A stretch of DNA of 64,000 bases from Pectobacterium zantedeschiae (GTDB lineage: Bacteria > Pseudomonadota > Gammaproteobacteria > Enterobacterales > Enterobacteriaceae), in assembly GCF_004137795.1 (NCBI RefSeq), contig NZ_NWTM01000001.1, forward strand, positions 124,001-188,000, given 5' to 3'. The notes beneath the pieces are model-generated. The model saw only the letters and a list, made by a program, of their open reading frames with translations, did no database searches and was not told where the DNA came from. Below are positions 19,864 through 29,819 of the stretch, one piece after another. The stretch's first letter is position 1. Each line of letters opens with the position of its first letter. A program made the translations under genes and the position numbers.

Positions 19864-20586
19864 TTAAAAGGGGAAGGAAATCAGTTCGATATTTTGTGGT
19901 GTGACCTTAATCATCGACCCTTCTTCGTGCCAGGCTCCGAGAACAGCACGACGGCCATGAGAGTCGCCGAGATCAACTTGGTGGATAGCCGGGCGGTGTG
20001 TGTGGCCGTGGATCATCGCCTTTACCTGATAATGCCGTAAGCGCTCAACCACCTGCTCAGGATTCACATCCATAATCAGCTGTGATTTTTGCTGATTGGC
20101 CCTCTGGCTGCTGGCACGCATCTTAGCGGCAATCTTCAGGCGCAGCGGTAAAGGTAATAGCAGGAAGAGCCGTTGAGTTAATGGGTTGTGCACGCGACGG
20201 CGAAATTTCTGATAGGCGAGATCGTCAGTACACAAGGTGTCGCCATGCAGAATGAGGATTTTTTGACCGTAGAGGTCAACGACACTTTCCGTTGGTAGCA
20301 GCGTCATACCGCTTTGTCTGGCGAAACGCTTACCGATCAGGAAATCACGGTTTCCGTGCACGAAATAGCAGGGAATACCGCGCTGATGTAATGCATACAG
20401 TTCAGCGCCGATGGTCGCATGCAGCGGTTGCGGGTCGTCATCACCAATCCAGGCATCGAATAGATCACCAAGAATGTAAAGCGCATCGGCATGAATTGCC
20501 TCATGGCGTAAAAAACGCAGAAAACCGGCGGTAATCGCCGGTTCATGAAGACTTAAATGCAGATCGGCAATAAACAGCGTTGCCAT
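19864..20586 (-). CDS. lpxH: UDP-2,3-diacylglucosamine diphosphatase
   Basis: A 240-residue Mn-dependent metallophosphoesterase of lipid A synthesis that cleaves UDP-2,3-diacylglucosamine to lipid X and UMP at the inner membrane. The metal motifs are in order: ADLHLS (residue 7 on), [23 protein letters not shown], and HGHTHRP near residue 195. It follows ppiB by 10 bases on the same strand and is probably co-transcribed, as in E. coli. Confidence 0.95.
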   Translation of the reverse strand: MATLFIADLHLSLHEPAITAGFLRFLRHEAIHADALYILGDLFDAWIGDDDPQPLHATIGAELYALHQRGIPCYFVHGNRDFLIGKRFARQSGMTLLPTESVVDLYGQKILILHGDTLCTDDLAYQKFRRRVHNPLTQRLFLLLPLPLRLKIAAKMRASSQRANQQKSQLIMDVNPEQVVERLRHYQVKAMIHGHTHRPAIHQVDLGDSHGRRAVLGAWHEEGSMIKVTPQNIELISFPF

Positions 20587-20596
20587 GCAGGTCGGA

Positions 20597-21091
20597 TTAT
20601 TCGCTGACTGTTACGTGGGTGATCACCACGTCTTCTTTCGGTACGTCCTGGTGCATGCCGCTGCGGCCAGTGGCTACGCCTTTGATTTTATCAACGACGT
20701 CCATGCCTTCGGTTACTTCAGCGAATACGCAGTAGCCCCAACCGTCGGCACGCTCTGAACGGAAGTTCAGGAAATCGTTATCAACGAGGTTGATAAAGAA
20801 CTGGGCAGTAGCAGAATGCGGATCGTTGGTACGAGCCATCGCCAGTGTGCCACGAGTGTTTTTCAGGCCGTTGTTGGCTTCATTTTTGATTGTCGCATTG
20901 GTGTCTTTTTGATCCATGCCTGGTGCGAAGCCACCGCCCTGAATCATAAAACCATTAATCACGCGGTGAAAAATCGTGTTGTCATAAAAACCGCTGCGGC
21001 AGTAGTTCAGGAAGTTTTCTACAGTAACCGGCGCCTTGTCTGCAAACGTGTTAATAACGATATCGCCGTGGTTGGTATGAAGCGTAATCAT
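20597..21091 (-). CDS. ppiB: Cytoplasmic peptidyl-prolyl cis-trans isomerase B (cyclophilin)
   Basis: A 164-residue cyclophilin without a signal peptide, so cytoplasmic. The catalytic [13 protein letters not shown] (arginine in FHRVI, about residues 41-53) and SATAQFFIN (about 97-105) are intact. It is first in an operon with lpxH and divergent from the DoxX-like gene. Confidence 0.95.
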   Translation of the reverse strand: MITLHTNHGDIVINTFADKAPVTVENFLNYCRSGFYDNTIFHRVINGFMIQGGGFAPGMDQKDTNATIKNEANNGLKNTRGTLAMARTNDPHSATAQFFINLVDNDFLNFRSERADGWGYCVFAEVTEGMDVVDKIKGVATGRSGMHQDVPKEDVVITHVTVSE

Positions 21092-21511
21092 AATAATGAA
21101 CCCTAGATAGCCTTAGTGATAAGAGTGCAGTTCACAAAATACGGTGAACAACAAGAGCGCTGTTATAGCATAACTGGCCGATTGAGTCAGTATTTCGGTC
21201 TTGCCGTGCGTTTGTTGGCTACTGGAATGATGGATACGTCGTATAAAAAGGTTTACTACTCTGATTTAGGTAATCGTGGGAAGAGAGTGCTGCGGTCAAA
21301 TATGTATTGATAAGACCTTGATCACGCAATGTGGACTTTTAAAAACAAATAAATTGATTAATTATTTAAATTATAGTTAATTAATTTGAATAAGATTTTT
21401 GTTGCCCCAGATCAATGTTTTGCGTAATCAGCGTGTTCTTTTTTTTTCGCTCAGATTAATCTGAGAGTAATTCTTATTCTTCTTAAATAACTCTAAAGAG
21501 ATAGGTGATCT
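21092..21511. other. Intergenic region between ppiB and the DoxX-like gene
   Basis: An AT-rich divergent promoter region, especially AT-dense at 21340-21400. The short open frame at 21116-21310 has no recognisable features. No operator could be assigned. Confidence 0.4.
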
Positions 21512-21943
21512 ATGCTGGGTATTCTGGATGGTGTTAATCGTCTGTTAGACAAACCGGACTTTGGCAAGCTGTTTCTGCGTGTGTCTTTCAGTGTTTTGAT
21601 GCTGTTTCATGGCTGGCACAAGGTGCATGGCGGAATTGGCGCGATTGAAGGCATGCTGACCTCGGCAGGACTTCCTGCTTTTATTGGTTACGGTGTTTAT
21701 GTCGGAGAGGTTATCACTCCGATTCTGATGATTCTCGGGATTTTTACACGTCCTTCCGCGCTGATTTTCTCCTTCACTATGGTTGTCGCGACGTTACTGG
21801 TTCACCCAGGAGGATTCATCACGTTGGAAAAAACGGGTGCCTGGGGCGTTGAAGGCACGGCGGTGTTCTTCTTTGCGGGTATCGCCATCGCGTTACTCGG
21901 TAGCGGAAAATATTCAGTGATGTCGAATCCACGCTGGCGCTGA
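21512..21943 (+). CDS. DoxX-family inner-membrane protein
   Basis: A 143-residue protein with four predicted helices (about residues 20-38, 55-78, 83-102, 115-135). It carries the DoxX family pattern GWHKVHGG near the N-terminus and a VGEVITPILMILGIFTRPSA helix. DoxX proteins are small quinone-linked or redox-related membrane proteins with largely unknown roles. It has its own terminator downstream, and AGAGATAGG precedes the ATG. It is not clearly linked to its neighbours. Confidence 0.82.
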   Translation: MLGILDGVNRLLDKPDFGKLFLRVSFSVLMLFHGWHKVHGGIGAIEGMLTSAGLPAFIGYGVYVGEVITPILMILGIFTRPSALIFSFTMVVATLLVHPGGFITLEKTGAWGVEGTAVFFFAGIAIALLGSGKYSVMSNPRWR

Positions 21944-21989
21944 TTGTTTTTGTCAGCAGATTGTTTTTTCATCACTCACGCTGATTGAG

Positions 21990-22028
21990 TGAAATGGCCC
22001 GGAAAATCCGGGCCATTTCATTTTTATC
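21990..22028 (+). terminator. Intrinsic terminator of the DoxX-like gene
   Basis: GAAATGGCCCGGA and TCCGGGCCATTTC form a 13-bp stem with a short loop, followed by ATTTTTAT. Confidence 0.9.
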
Positions 22029-22158
22029 CTTTCTCGCTTATTCCCTCTTCTTAACCTTGCAATACAATAGGGTTCAGGTTTCAATACGCCGTTAGGGTAT
22101 AAACCCTGAATGTATTGATGTTACTGACGCTAACTGCGACAGTAAGTGACCTATCGTG

Positions 22159-22274
22159 TGAACACGCTGTTTCTTTGAACACTCTGTCTTTGAACACATT
22201 CTGTTTTTGAACACACGGTGCTTTTTGAACACTGTGCTTTTGTGAAAACCATTTTTTTGTGAAAACCATTTTTT
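22159..22274. repeat. Degenerate ~17-bp tandem repeat in the cysS leader
   Basis: TGAACAC recurs at 22159, 22176, 22191, 22208 and 22226, each followed by a CTGT/GTG and T-rich stretch. Then TGTGAAAACCATTTTTT occurs twice exactly in tandem (22241-22257 and 22258-22274). Seven units with 15-18 base spacing end 22 bases before the cysS start codon. Confidence 0.85.
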
Positions 22275-22296
22275 ATAAAAACACTGGAACGCCCTG

Positions 22297-23682
22297 ATGC
22301 TAAAGATTTTTAATACGCTGAGTCGCCAAAAAGAGGAATTTAAACCCATCCACGCCGGTCAGGTGGGAATGTATGTGTGTGGCATCACCGTTTATGACCT
22401 GTGTCATATCGGTCACGGACGTACTTTCGTGGCGTTTGATGTGGTGGCGCGGTATTTGCGGTATCTGGGATATTCACTGAAATATGTGCGCAATGTCACC
22501 GATATTGACGACAAAATTATTAAACGTGCGAACGAAAATGGGGAAACCAGTGACCAACTGACAACCCGTATGATTGCAGAGATGCATGCTGATTTTGATG
22601 CCTTGAATATTCTGCGCCCGGATGCCGAACCGCGTGCGACGCACCATATTGCTGACATCATCGAAATGGTGGAAGCGCTGATTGCCCGTCGCCACGCTTA
22701 TGTGGCGAGCAATGGCGATGTGATGTTCTCCGTAGATACCGCACCCGGCTATGGTGTGCTGTCTCGTCAGGATCTGGATCAGCTGCAAGCCGGTGCGCGC
22801 GTTGAAATTACAGAAGTGAAGCGTAACCCGATGGACTTCGTGCTGTGGAAAATGTCTAAACCGGGTGAGCCACACTGGTCTTCTCCGTGGGGTGAAGGGC
22901 GCCCCGGTTGGCATATCGAATGTTCTGCTATGAACTGCAAACAGCTGGGCGAACACTTTGATATTCACGGTGGCGGTTCAGATTTGATGTTCCCGCACCA
23001 CGAAAATGAGATCGCGCAGTCCAGCTGTGCGCACGATGGCCCGTATGTGAATTACTGGATGCATTCCGGCATGGTGATGGTTGACCGCGAAAAGATGTCA
23101 AAATCGCTCAACAATTTTTTCACCGTGCGTGACGTGCTGGCGTATTACGACCCTGAAACTGTGCGCTATTTCCTGATGTCTGGCCACTACCGTAGCCAGT
23201 TGAACTACAGTGAAGATAATCTGAAACAGGCGCGTGCAGCGTTAGAACGTCTGTATACCGCACTGCGCGGAACGGATCTCAACGTTGAGGCGCACGGCGG
23301 TGGTGAGTTTGAAGCCCGTTTCCGTGAAGCGATGGATGACGATTTCAACACGCCGGAAGCCTATTCTGTGCTGTTTGATATGGCGCGTGAGGTCAATCGC
23401 CTGAAGGCGGAAGATGGGCAGGCGGCGAATCAGCTAGCATCAGCACTGCGTAAATTGTCCGGCGTGCTCGGCCTGCTGGAACAGGATCCTGAGCAGTTCC
23501 TGCAAAATGGTGCACAGGTGGATAACGACGAAGTGAAAGAAATCGAAGCGTTAATCCAGCAACGTAAAGATGCGCGAGCCTCGAAAGACTGGGCGTTGGC
23601 GGATCAGGCTCGCGATCGGCTGAATGAAATGGGGATCGTGCTGGAAGATGGCCCACAGGGAACGATCTGGCGTCGTAAGTAG
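22297..23682 (+). CDS. cysS: Cysteinyl-tRNA synthetase
   Basis: A 461-residue class I synthetase that charges tRNA-Cys. The [16 protein letters not shown] segment (about residues 28-43) includes the zinc-binding cysteine and the HIGH motif. [10 protein letters not shown] is at about 266-275. Zinc ligands further on are in IECSAMNCK and the HHENEIAQS region. Length matches E. coli CysS. It is divergent from ppiB, with a strange repeat-filled leader and a strong terminator behind. Confidence 0.97.
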   Translation: MLKIFNTLSRQKEEFKPIHAGQVGMYVCGITVYDLCHIGHGRTFVAFDVVARYLRYLGYSLKYVRNVTDIDDKIIKRANENGETSDQLTTRMIAEMHADFDALNILRPDAEPRATHHIADIIEMVEALIARRHAYVASNGDVMFSVDTAPGYGVLSRQDLDQLQAGARVEITEVKRNPMDFVLWKMSKPGEPHWSSPWGEGRPGWHIECSAMNCKQLGEHFDIHGGGSDLMFPHHENEIAQSSCAHDGPYVNYWMHSGMVMVDREKMSKSLNNFFTVRDVLAYYDPETVRYFLMSGHYRSQLNYSEDNLKQARAALERLYTALRGTDLNVEAHGGGEFEARFREAMDDDFNTPEAYSVLFDMAREVNRLKAEDGQAANQLASALRKLSGVLGLLEQDPEQFLQNGAQVDNDEVKEIEALIQQRKDARASKDWALADQARDRLNEMGIVLEDGPQGTIWRRK

Positions 23683-23721
23683 TTAAGACTCGTTTCTTTC
23701 AGTAAACAGATTTTCAGCTAA

Positions 23722-23757
23722 TAAAAAGCCCGCAAGAATCATTGCGGGCTTTTTTTC
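23722..23757 (+). terminator. Intrinsic terminator between cysS and ybcJ
   Basis: AAAAAGCCCGCAA and TTGCGGGCTTTTTTT form a hairpin with a T-run on the plus strand and an A/T tract on the other. It probably serves both converging genes. Confidence 0.9.
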
Positions 23758-23779
23758 GGCATTATCGATGCTGTAAGGA

Positions 23780-23992
23780 TTACTCGGCGATTTTTACCGT
23801 CTCGCCGTTGAACTGAACGGTTTGCCCCGCGACGATCTTGCAGCGCTTGCGCGTTTCCGTCTGGCCGTCAACGGTTACGTCGCCTGCGGCGATAGCCAGT
23901 TTAGCCGTCGCGCCGCTTTCACTCCAGCCCAGCAATTTCAAGAGATCGCACAGTTCAACGTGCGGATGTTTTTCAAGATTAAAAGTTGCCAT
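23780..23992 (-). CDS. ybcJ: S4-domain RNA-binding protein YbcJ
   Basis: A 70-residue protein that is essentially one S4 domain (LCDLLKLLGWSESGATAKLAIAAGDVTVDG), the fold used by ribosomal protein S4 and pseudouridine synthases to bind structured RNA. The start at 23992 is supported by AGGAATTT just upstream and by the typical N-terminus MATFNLEKHP. The longer frame to 24253 only reads through repeat copy C. The position between cysS and folD is conserved with E. coli. Confidence 0.9.
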   Translation of the reverse strand: MATFNLEKHPHVELCDLLKLLGWSESGATAKLAIAAGDVTVDGQTETRKRCKIVAGQTVQFNGETVKIAE

Positions 23993-24022
23993 AAATTCCT
24001 GCTTATCGGTGTTTGACCTAAT

Positions 24023-24216
24023 ATATCCTGAATAATTCGAGTTGCGTGACAAAACGTTAACGTTTTGAACAACGCTCTGCGTTGACCCTTTAGGGCAAGG
24101 CCCATTTATGGCCTTGTAACGCGACAACCGCACGAGTCCCCAGAAGCTTACATAAGTAAGTGACTGGGGTGAGTAAGGGCAGTCAACGTACAAGCAACTT
24201 GAAGTATGACGTGTAT
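24023..24216. repeat. Interspersed repeat, copy C (inverted, long form)
   Basis: Starts ATATCCTGAATAATTCGAGT and ends CAACTTGAAGTATGACGTGTAT, the reverse of copies A and B. The interior shares AAAACGTTAACGTTTT with copy A and the AAGTAAGTGACTGGGGTGAG segment with copy B. So it is the longest version in this window. It separates ybcJ from folD. Confidence 0.8.
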
Positions 24217-24222
24217 CGCCAA

Positions 24223-25086
24223 TTATTCGGCGTGGTCGTGGTACTCTTCGCACGCCTGCAGCGTGTTTTGAATCAGTGTGGCAACGGTCATTGGGCCGAC
24301 GCCGCCCGGCACAGGGCTGATGTAAGACGCTCTTTCCTGCGCGGTTTCAAATTCCACATCACCGACAACTTTGCCGCTTTCCAGACGGTTGATCCCCACG
24401 TCCAGCACGATTGCACCCGGTTTAATCCATTCGCCAGGAATAAAGCCCGGCTTACCTACCGCGACAACCAGCAGGTCAGCGTTTTCAACATGGTGACGCA
24501 GATTTTTGGTGAAGCGGTGCGTGACGGTGGTGGTACAGCCAGCCAGCAGCAGTTCCAGACTCATCGGGCGGCCAACAATATTGGATGCGCCGACAACAAC
24601 GGCATTCAGTCCGAAGGTGCCGATATTATAACGTTCCAACAGCGTGATGATGCCACGTGGTGTACAAGCGCGCAGCAGTGGAGCACGTTGGCACAGGCGA
24701 CCCACGTTATAAGGGTGGAAGCCATCAACATCTTTATCTGGGGCGATACGTTCGATCACTTTGGTGTTATCAATGCCTTCCGGCAGCGGAAGTTGAACCA
24801 GAATACCGTCAATCGTCTGGTCGGCGTTGAGTTGGTCGATAAGCGCCAATAGCTCTGATTCCGTCGTCGTGATGGGTAAATCATAAGAACGGGAGATAAA
24901 GCCAACTTCTTCACATACCTTGCGCTTGCTGGCGACATAAATCTGTGACGCTGGATTCTCGCCGACCAGCACAACAGCCAGACCTGGCGCGCGTTTTCCT
25001 TCAGCTAAACGCTGCGTGACTCGTGCGACAACTTCGTCTTTGACCTGCTGCGCAATCGTTTTACCATCAATAATCTTTGCTGCCAT
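24223..25086 (-). CDS. folD: Bifunctional methylenetetrahydrofolate dehydrogenase / cyclohydrolase
   Basis: A 287-residue FolD of one-carbon metabolism that interconverts methylene-, methenyl- and formyl-tetrahydrofolate with NADP. The catalytic lysine is in [14 protein letters not shown] (about residues 50-63). QLPLPEG and the C-terminal [10 protein letters not shown] signature are present. Length matches E. coli FolD. Confidence 0.96.
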   Translation of the reverse strand: MAAKIIDGKTIAQQVKDEVVARVTQRLAEGKRAPGLAVVLVGENPASQIYVASKRKVCEEVGFISRSYDLPITTTESELLALIDQLNADQTIDGILVQLPLPEGIDNTKVIERIAPDKDVDGFHPYNVGRLCQRAPLLRACTPRGIITLLERYNIGTFGLNAVVVGASNIVGRPMSLELLLAGCTTTVTHRFTKNLRHHVENADLLVVAVGKPGFIPGEWIKPGAIVLDVGINRLESGKVVGDVEFETAQERASYISPVPGGVGPMTVATLIQNTLQACEEYHDHAE

Positions 25087-25193
25087 CTGAGATGAGACCC
25101 ATCAATTTGAAATAGGGGGGAGATGGCCGCTATTTTGTCAGAAGCTGCGCGTGCTGTCAGGCATTGCATCAACATTAATTCCAATTGATCTCG

Positions 25194-26741
25194 CTATTCG
25201 CTGACCTCGAACCGATTTTTACCACTATTTTTGGCGCGATATAGCGCGGCATCGGCAATATCAATAATGGATGCTGCTGTGGGTAGTGGGGTATCGACGC
25301 AGAACACATAGACACCGGCGCTGATGGTGACGATTTTCTCTGGAAACAGCGTCATTTCATGCGCGATCTTTTCCTCACGAACTGAATCCAGCGCCCGCTG
25401 AGCGAGCGTGGAGGCACCTTGCTTATCGGTATCCGTGATGATGATGGCGAACTCCTCACCGCCGTAGCGGGCGACCAAGTCTTCTTTACGCTTCGGCATT
25501 CTGCTCAGGATGTTACCAATTTTTCTCAGGCATTCATCGCCAGCGACATGTCCATAATGATCGTTATATTTTTTGAAGGCATCGACGTCGATCATGATCA
25601 GAGCTATACACTGTCGCGTTTCTGCAACCCGTAATAGGGTTTGTTGCAGGAAAATATCAAACTGGCGGCGGTTAGCTAAGCCTGTCAGGCCATCAAACAG
25701 CGCCAGCGTTTGCAAAGTGTGGTTAACCGACGTGAGTTCGTCACGCACGATGGTTAAATCGACCTGATTTTTTAAATTCATACGGATCTGCCTCAGCACG
25801 ATGAGGCCAAGCAGGATAATTGTGAACAGCAGAATTAAGGTAATGACACCGTAAACCAGGCTGTCAGATTTCCATTTACCGAGAACCAATCCAAGATCAA
25901 AACCCGCGGCGATGACGATGGGGTAACGCTTTAATTTTGTGTAGCCGTAGATGCGTTCGATGTGATCGAGCGTAGAGACAAACGTTGCCGTTCCGCTTTC
26001 CGACTGTTTCAGGTGTTCCGAAAAGAGTGGGCCGCTTGACACATTTCGGTTGATATAAGAGTCGTCGTAAGGGCGGCCGTACAGAATCCGTCCGTCGGAA
26101 AGCAGAATGGCGAGCACGTCCATATTTCCCATGGAGTAGTAGCCATAATACTGTTTGAAATAGTTCAACGAGAGCGTGGCAAGCAGCACGCCATGAAAGC
26201 TGCCGTCTGGTTTATTGATACGCATAGAAACGGGAATGATCAGATCGCCAGTAGAACGGCTCTGAATCACGCTGCCGATATGCATGGTCTGGCTGACGTT
26301 GTTCTGGTGGTACTTGAAGTACTCTCTGTCGGCGTTATTCGCATTTGCCGGTTTTGCTATCCCTGAGTTTACCAGCCATTCGCCTTTATCGTCATAAATG
26401 AAGATGCCATGTAACTGTGGCAGCGTTGCTTTACGGCTCCTTAAAATATCACCCAATCGATTTAACTGTGCGGGCGACTGACCATCTTGCTCGATACGTT
26501 CTTGTAAATCTTGCAACAATATATCAACTTGTAAAAAAGTATCTTCGGCATGACGCGCCAGCGATAGCGACAGATTTTTGGCGTTTCGCTCTGTGGAATC
26601 GATAAGCTGTTGGTGAGAATTGAATACTGCCCATCCATTCAGTGCGACTACCGTGGTGATGATAAATAGCATAAAAATAATCATCAATTTTTGGAGTGGC
26701 ATTGTGTATTGGCTGGCTTTTTCGCGCGTGCAGGCCTTCAT
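25194..26741 (-). CDS. Membrane-bound diguanylate cyclase with extracytoplasmic Cache-type sensor
   Basis: A 515-residue protein. One N-terminal helix (about residues 17-40), a long periplasmic domain of dCache/PDC type (about 45-285), a second helix (about 290-315), and a C-terminal GGDEF domain (about 350-515). The active loop is RYGGEEF, so cyclase activity is expected. RKED, five residues before GGEEF, fits the RxxD inhibitory site, so feedback by cyclic di-GMP is likely. ATG 26753 is an alternative start. It is monocistronic; the ligand is unknown. Confidence 0.88.
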   Translation of the reverse strand: MKACTREKASQYTMPLQKLMIIFMLFIITTVVALNGWAVFNSHQQLIDSTERNAKNLSLSLARHAEDTFLQVDILLQDLQERIEQDGQSPAQLNRLGDILRSRKATLPQLHGIFIYDDKGEWLVNSGIAKPANANNADREYFKYHQNNVSQTMHIGSVIQSRSTGDLIIPVSMRINKPDGSFHGVLLATLSLNYFKQYYGYYSMGNMDVLAILLSDGRILYGRPYDDSYINRNVSSGPLFSEHLKQSESGTATFVSTLDHIERIYGYTKLKRYPIVIAAGFDLGLVLGKWKSDSLVYGVITLILLFTIILLGLIVLRQIRMNLKNQVDLTIVRDELTSVNHTLQTLALFDGLTGLANRRQFDIFLQQTLLRVAETRQCIALIMIDVDAFKKYNDHYGHVAGDECLRKIGNILSRMPKRKEDLVARYGGEEFAIIITDTDKQGASTLAQRALDSVREEKIAHEMTLFPEKIVTISAGVYVFCVDTPLPTAASIIDIADAALYRAKNSGKNRFEVSE

Positions 26742-26753
26742 TATCCTTCTCAT

Positions 26754-27280
26754 CCTTAGCCAAAGAAATGACTGATGATAAGTGTAGACGTTCCTGAAAT
26801 TTGCGCCGCTATTGATGAGAACGGCTTATGTTTTTTCTGTATCTTACTTTTCGTTCTGCTGCTGAATAGTCATTTTTGTTATGAAAGACGATGTGAAAAG
26901 CAGGATCGGTTTTATCTAACGGTAAAAGTAAATGACAACGCGTTATTCCGTGCACAGCCTTATGCTTATACGTAACCTGTTTTCACGCTAATTATTTGAA
27001 AGCGTGACAGGGTGTAAAATTTTTTTTATTTATCATTAAATACGCTATGTTTAATTGGCGTTTAATCGAGTTTGCTAATGATAATGCTACTGTGTTTCTA
27101 ACGTTTCGACTGACGAGTAAGATGATGAGTAAGAGGTGCCTTCATGAATGGTGAAATCATTAATCGAAGGGAAGGGGTTGGAAATAAATTGAAATGTAAC
27201 ACCGCTATTCAGATGGAAAAATAAAAATGATACTGCGAAAGAATAGGGTTTTTAGCCAATTATGAAATAAAGAGCCTTTC
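26754..27280. promoter_or_regulatory. Divergent intergenic region with ugd promoter
   Basis: 527 bases without a credible gene. The useful content is the PmrA/PhoP-type box at 27049-27066 and a likely extended -10 TGCTAATGA at 27073-27081. That lies about 10 bases beyond the box, as PhoP-type promoters require. The remainder is AT-rich. Confidence 0.6.
27049..27066 (+). promoter_or_regulatory. Overlapping PmrA box and PhoP box before ugd
   Basis: TTTAAT-TGGCG-TTTAAT (27050-27066) fits the PmrA pattern YTTAAK-N5-YTTAAK in both halves. One base earlier, TGTTTA-ATTGG-CGTTTA (27049-27065) fits the PhoP pattern KGTTTA-N5-KGTTTA with one mismatch. The same bases could serve either regulator of polymyxin resistance. 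About 215 bases lie between the box and the ugd ATG. Confidence 0.7.
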
Positions 27281-28447
27281 ATGAAAATAGCGATTAGCGG
27301 AACGGGATATGTTGGTTTATCTAATGGATTATTATTAGCACAACAGCATCAGGTTGTGGCGTTGGATATTGTGGCTGAAAAAGTGGCGCTGTTAAATCAA
27401 AGAAAGTCGCCGATTAATGACGCTGAAATTGAACGTTTTTTACAACATGAAACGCTGAGTTTCTCGGCTACACTGGATAAGCATGAGGCGTATACCGATG
27501 CGCAGTTTGTGATTATTGCTACGCCGACGGATTACGATCCACAAACCAACTATTTCAATACCTCATCGGTAGAAGCGGTCATTCGTGACGTACTGGCGAT
27601 TAATCCGCAGGCCATTATGGTGATTAAATCGACGGTGCCTGTTGGCTTCACCGAGAAAATCAGTCAGCAGTTGGATACGGATAACGTCATTTTTTCGCCT
27701 GAGTTTTTACGTGAAGGAAAGGCGCTGCACGACAATCTTTATCCGTCGCGGATTGTAGTAGGTGAACGGTCAGAAAGGGCTCGGTTATTCGCTAACTTAT
27801 TGATAGATTGTGCATTAAAAAAAGATATCCGCGTACTGTTTACCGAGTCGACAGAGGCAGAAGCGATAAAGTTGTTTGCTAATACCTTTCTGGCGATGCG
27901 GGTGGCCTACTTTAATGAGTTGGACAGCTATGCTGAATCGTTGGGATTAAACACCCGGCAGATTATTGAAGGCGTGTGTCTTGATCCTCGCATCGGTAAT
28001 TACTACAACAACCCTTCTTTCGGCTACGGCGGCTACTGCTTACCGAAAGATACCCGACAGCTTCTGGCCAACTATCGTACTGTACCGAATAACCTGATTA
28101 AGGCTATTGTGGATGCGAACCATACGCGGAAAGACTTCATTGCCGACACGATTATCCGTCGCCATCCTAAAACCGTTGGTGTCCATCGCCTTATCATGAA
28201 AGCGGGATCAGATAATTTTCGCTTTTCCTCCATTCAGGGCATTATGAAAAGGATAAAAGCGAAAGGAATCAATGTAGTGATTTATGAGCCGGGTATTGAT
28301 GATGATGATTTTTTAGATTTTCCGATCGTTCATCAACTCGATAGTTTCAAACAGCAATGTGACATTATTATTACCAATCGTTATGCCGATGAATTAAAAG
28401 ATGTGATAGGGAAAGTCTATACGCGAGACTTATTTGGTGAAGATTGA
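27281..28447 (+). CDS. ugd: UDP-glucose 6-dehydrogenase
   Basis: A 388-residue NAD-dependent enzyme that oxidises UDP-glucose to UDP-glucuronate, the precursor for UDP-L-Ara4N. The Rossmann loop is [10 protein letters not shown] (residues 7-16). The catalytic cysteine is in [16 protein letters not shown] (near residue 255). Resemblance to E. coli Ugd is close over the full length. It stands directly before arnB, so precursor supply and L-Ara4N synthesis are neighbours and both have PmrA-type boxes. Confidence 0.96.
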   Translation: MKIAISGTGYVGLSNGLLLAQQHQVVALDIVAEKVALLNQRKSPINDAEIERFLQHETLSFSATLDKHEAYTDAQFVIIATPTDYDPQTNYFNTSSVEAVIRDVLAINPQAIMVIKSTVPVGFTEKISQQLDTDNVIFSPEFLREGKALHDNLYPSRIVVGERSERARLFANLLIDCALKKDIRVLFTESTEAEAIKLFANTFLAMRVAYFNELDSYAESLGLNTRQIIEGVCLDPRIGNYYNNPSFGYGGYCLPKDTRQLLANYRTVPNNLIKAIVDANHTRKDFIADTIIRRHPKTVGVHRLIMKAGSDNFRFSSIQGIMKRIKAKGINVVIYEPGIDDDDFLDFPIVHQLDSFKQQCDIIITNRYADELKDVIGKVYTRDLFGED

Positions 28448-28670
28448 TTTTTGACGTAAATCAAAAAATCGACATTTTAATTCAGTATTAGACTATTCGT
28501 GAAAAGTTCAATTTTTCTTTTTGGTTAACTATATTTTTTACCGTTTTATCATTTCGTGCAGCTTATCGATGATTTTATGATTATCGTAATAAATTAAGGT
28601 TGGCTTAAGGCTTCATTATTTAGACTGCTGAATGATGATTTGTCGCCATTATTTATTTTGGGAATACGTT
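28448..28670. promoter_or_regulatory. arn operon promoter region
   Basis: 223 AT-rich bases between ugd and arnB, with the PmrA-type box at 28593-28609. No GC-rich terminator follows ugd, so read-through from ugd into arn is possible. Confidence 0.6.
28593..28609 (+). promoter_or_regulatory. PmrA box before arnB
   Basis: ATTAAG-GTTGG-CTTAAG has two half-sites separated by exactly 5 bases; only the first base departs from YTTAAK-N5-YTTAAK. It lies 61 bases before the arnB ATG, placing the operon under PmrA/BasR. Confidence 0.75.
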
Positions 28671-29819
28671 ATGACGGATTTTTTGCCTTTTTCCCGCCCG
28701 ACCATGGGCGACGAGGAAATTGCTGCCGTGGCGGAAGTATTACGTTCTGGTTGGATAACCACGGGGCCGAAATGTCAGCAGTTAGAGCAGGCTTTTTGCC
28801 AGCAGGTCGGCGCGCGACAGGCGATAGCCGTTAGCTCTGCGACGGGGGGGATGCACGTTACGCTGATGGCGCTCGGCATTGGCCCTGGTGATGAGGTCAT
28901 TACGCCGTCTCAGACCTGGGTTTCAACCGTCAATATCATCACGCTGTTGGGGGCTGAGCCGATAATGGTGGACGTGGATCGGCATACGTTGATGGTGCAA
29001 CCGCAAGATATTGAGGCCGCCATTACGCCGAAGACCAAAGCGATTATTCCCGTGCATTACGCCGGTGCACCTGTCGACTTGGATGCACTTCGCGCACTCA
29101 GCGAACGCTATGGTATCCCGTTGATTGAGGATGCGGCACACGCCGTCGGTACGCAATATCGTGGTGAGTGGATCGGCGCGTGTGGAACCGCCATTTTCTC
29201 ATTTCACGCGATTAAAAATATCACCTGTGCGGAAGGCGGCATGGTGGTGACGGATGATGAAGCGCTTGCCGAGCGTATACGCAGCCTAAAATTTCACGGG
29301 CTGGGTGTGGATGCGTTCGACAGGCAGTTACAGGGACGCAAGCCGCAGGCCGAAGTGGTGACGCCGGGGTTTAAATACAATCTGGCGGATATCAATGCCG
29401 CTATTGCGCTGGTCCAACTGGATAAACTCCCGGCGATCAACGCCCGCCGTCAGCAGCTTGCTGCACGTTATCTCACACTGTTGCGTTCGTTGCCGCTTCA
29501 GCCGCTGGCCGTTCCTGCCTATCCTCATCTGCACGCCTGGCACCTGTTTATGGTGCGCGTAGACGAAGCGCAGTGCGGTATTTCACGCGATGATCTGATG
29601 GCGGCGCTACAAACGCACGGCATTGGCACCGGGCTGCATTTCAGAGCGGTGCATACGCAGAAATATTATCGTGAGCGTTATCCTCAGTTGCACCTGCCGG
29701 AAACGGAGTGGAATTCGGCGTCACTCATGACGCTGCCGCTGTTCCCCGATATGCAAGACAGCGATGTCGATCGCGTTGTCGCGGCGTTAACCTCGATTCT
29801 GGAGTCTGTTCGTGATTGA
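28671..29819 (+). CDS. arnB: UDP-4-amino-4-deoxy-L-arabinose-oxoglutarate aminotransferase
   Basis: A 382-residue PLP enzyme of the DegT/DnrJ/EryC1 family that makes UDP-L-Ara4N from the 4-keto sugar produced by ArnA. The PLP lysine lies in [14 protein letters not shown] (about residue 183). The start [16 protein letters not shown] at 28671 matches known ArnB proteins; an in-frame ATG at 28632 would add unrelated residues. The end overlaps arnC by 8 bases. Confidence 0.95.
   Translation: MTDFLPFSRPTMGDEEIAAVAEVLRSGWITTGPKCQQLEQAFCQQVGARQAIAVSSATGGMHVTLMALGIGPGDEVITPSQTWVSTVNIITLLGAEPIMVDVDRHTLMVQPQDIEAAITPKTKAIIPVHYAGAPVDLDALRALSERYGIPLIEDAAHAVGTQYRGEWIGACGTAIFSFHAIKNITCAEGGMVVTDDEALAERIRSLKFHGLGVDAFDRQLQGRKPQAEVVTPGFKYNLADINAAIALVQLDKLPAINARRQQLAARYLTLLRSLPLQPLAVPAYPHLHAWHLFMVRVDEAQCGISRDDLMAALQTHGIGTGLHFRAVHTQKYYRERYPQLHLPETEWNSASLMTLPLFPDMQDSDVDRVVAALTSILESVRD

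Noticed and set aside
22159-22274. Repeat array before cysS as a CRISPR array
   Set aside because: Units are about 17 bases, imperfect and contiguous, with no unique spacers and no cas genes nearby.
23993-24253. N-terminal extension of ybcJ to 157 residues
   Set aside because: The added residues are translated from interspersed repeat copy C; the 70-residue form has a good ribosome site and the family length.
26775-26975. 66-codon open frame upstream of ugd
   Set aside because: No ribosome site or recognisable pattern; lies in a promoter region.
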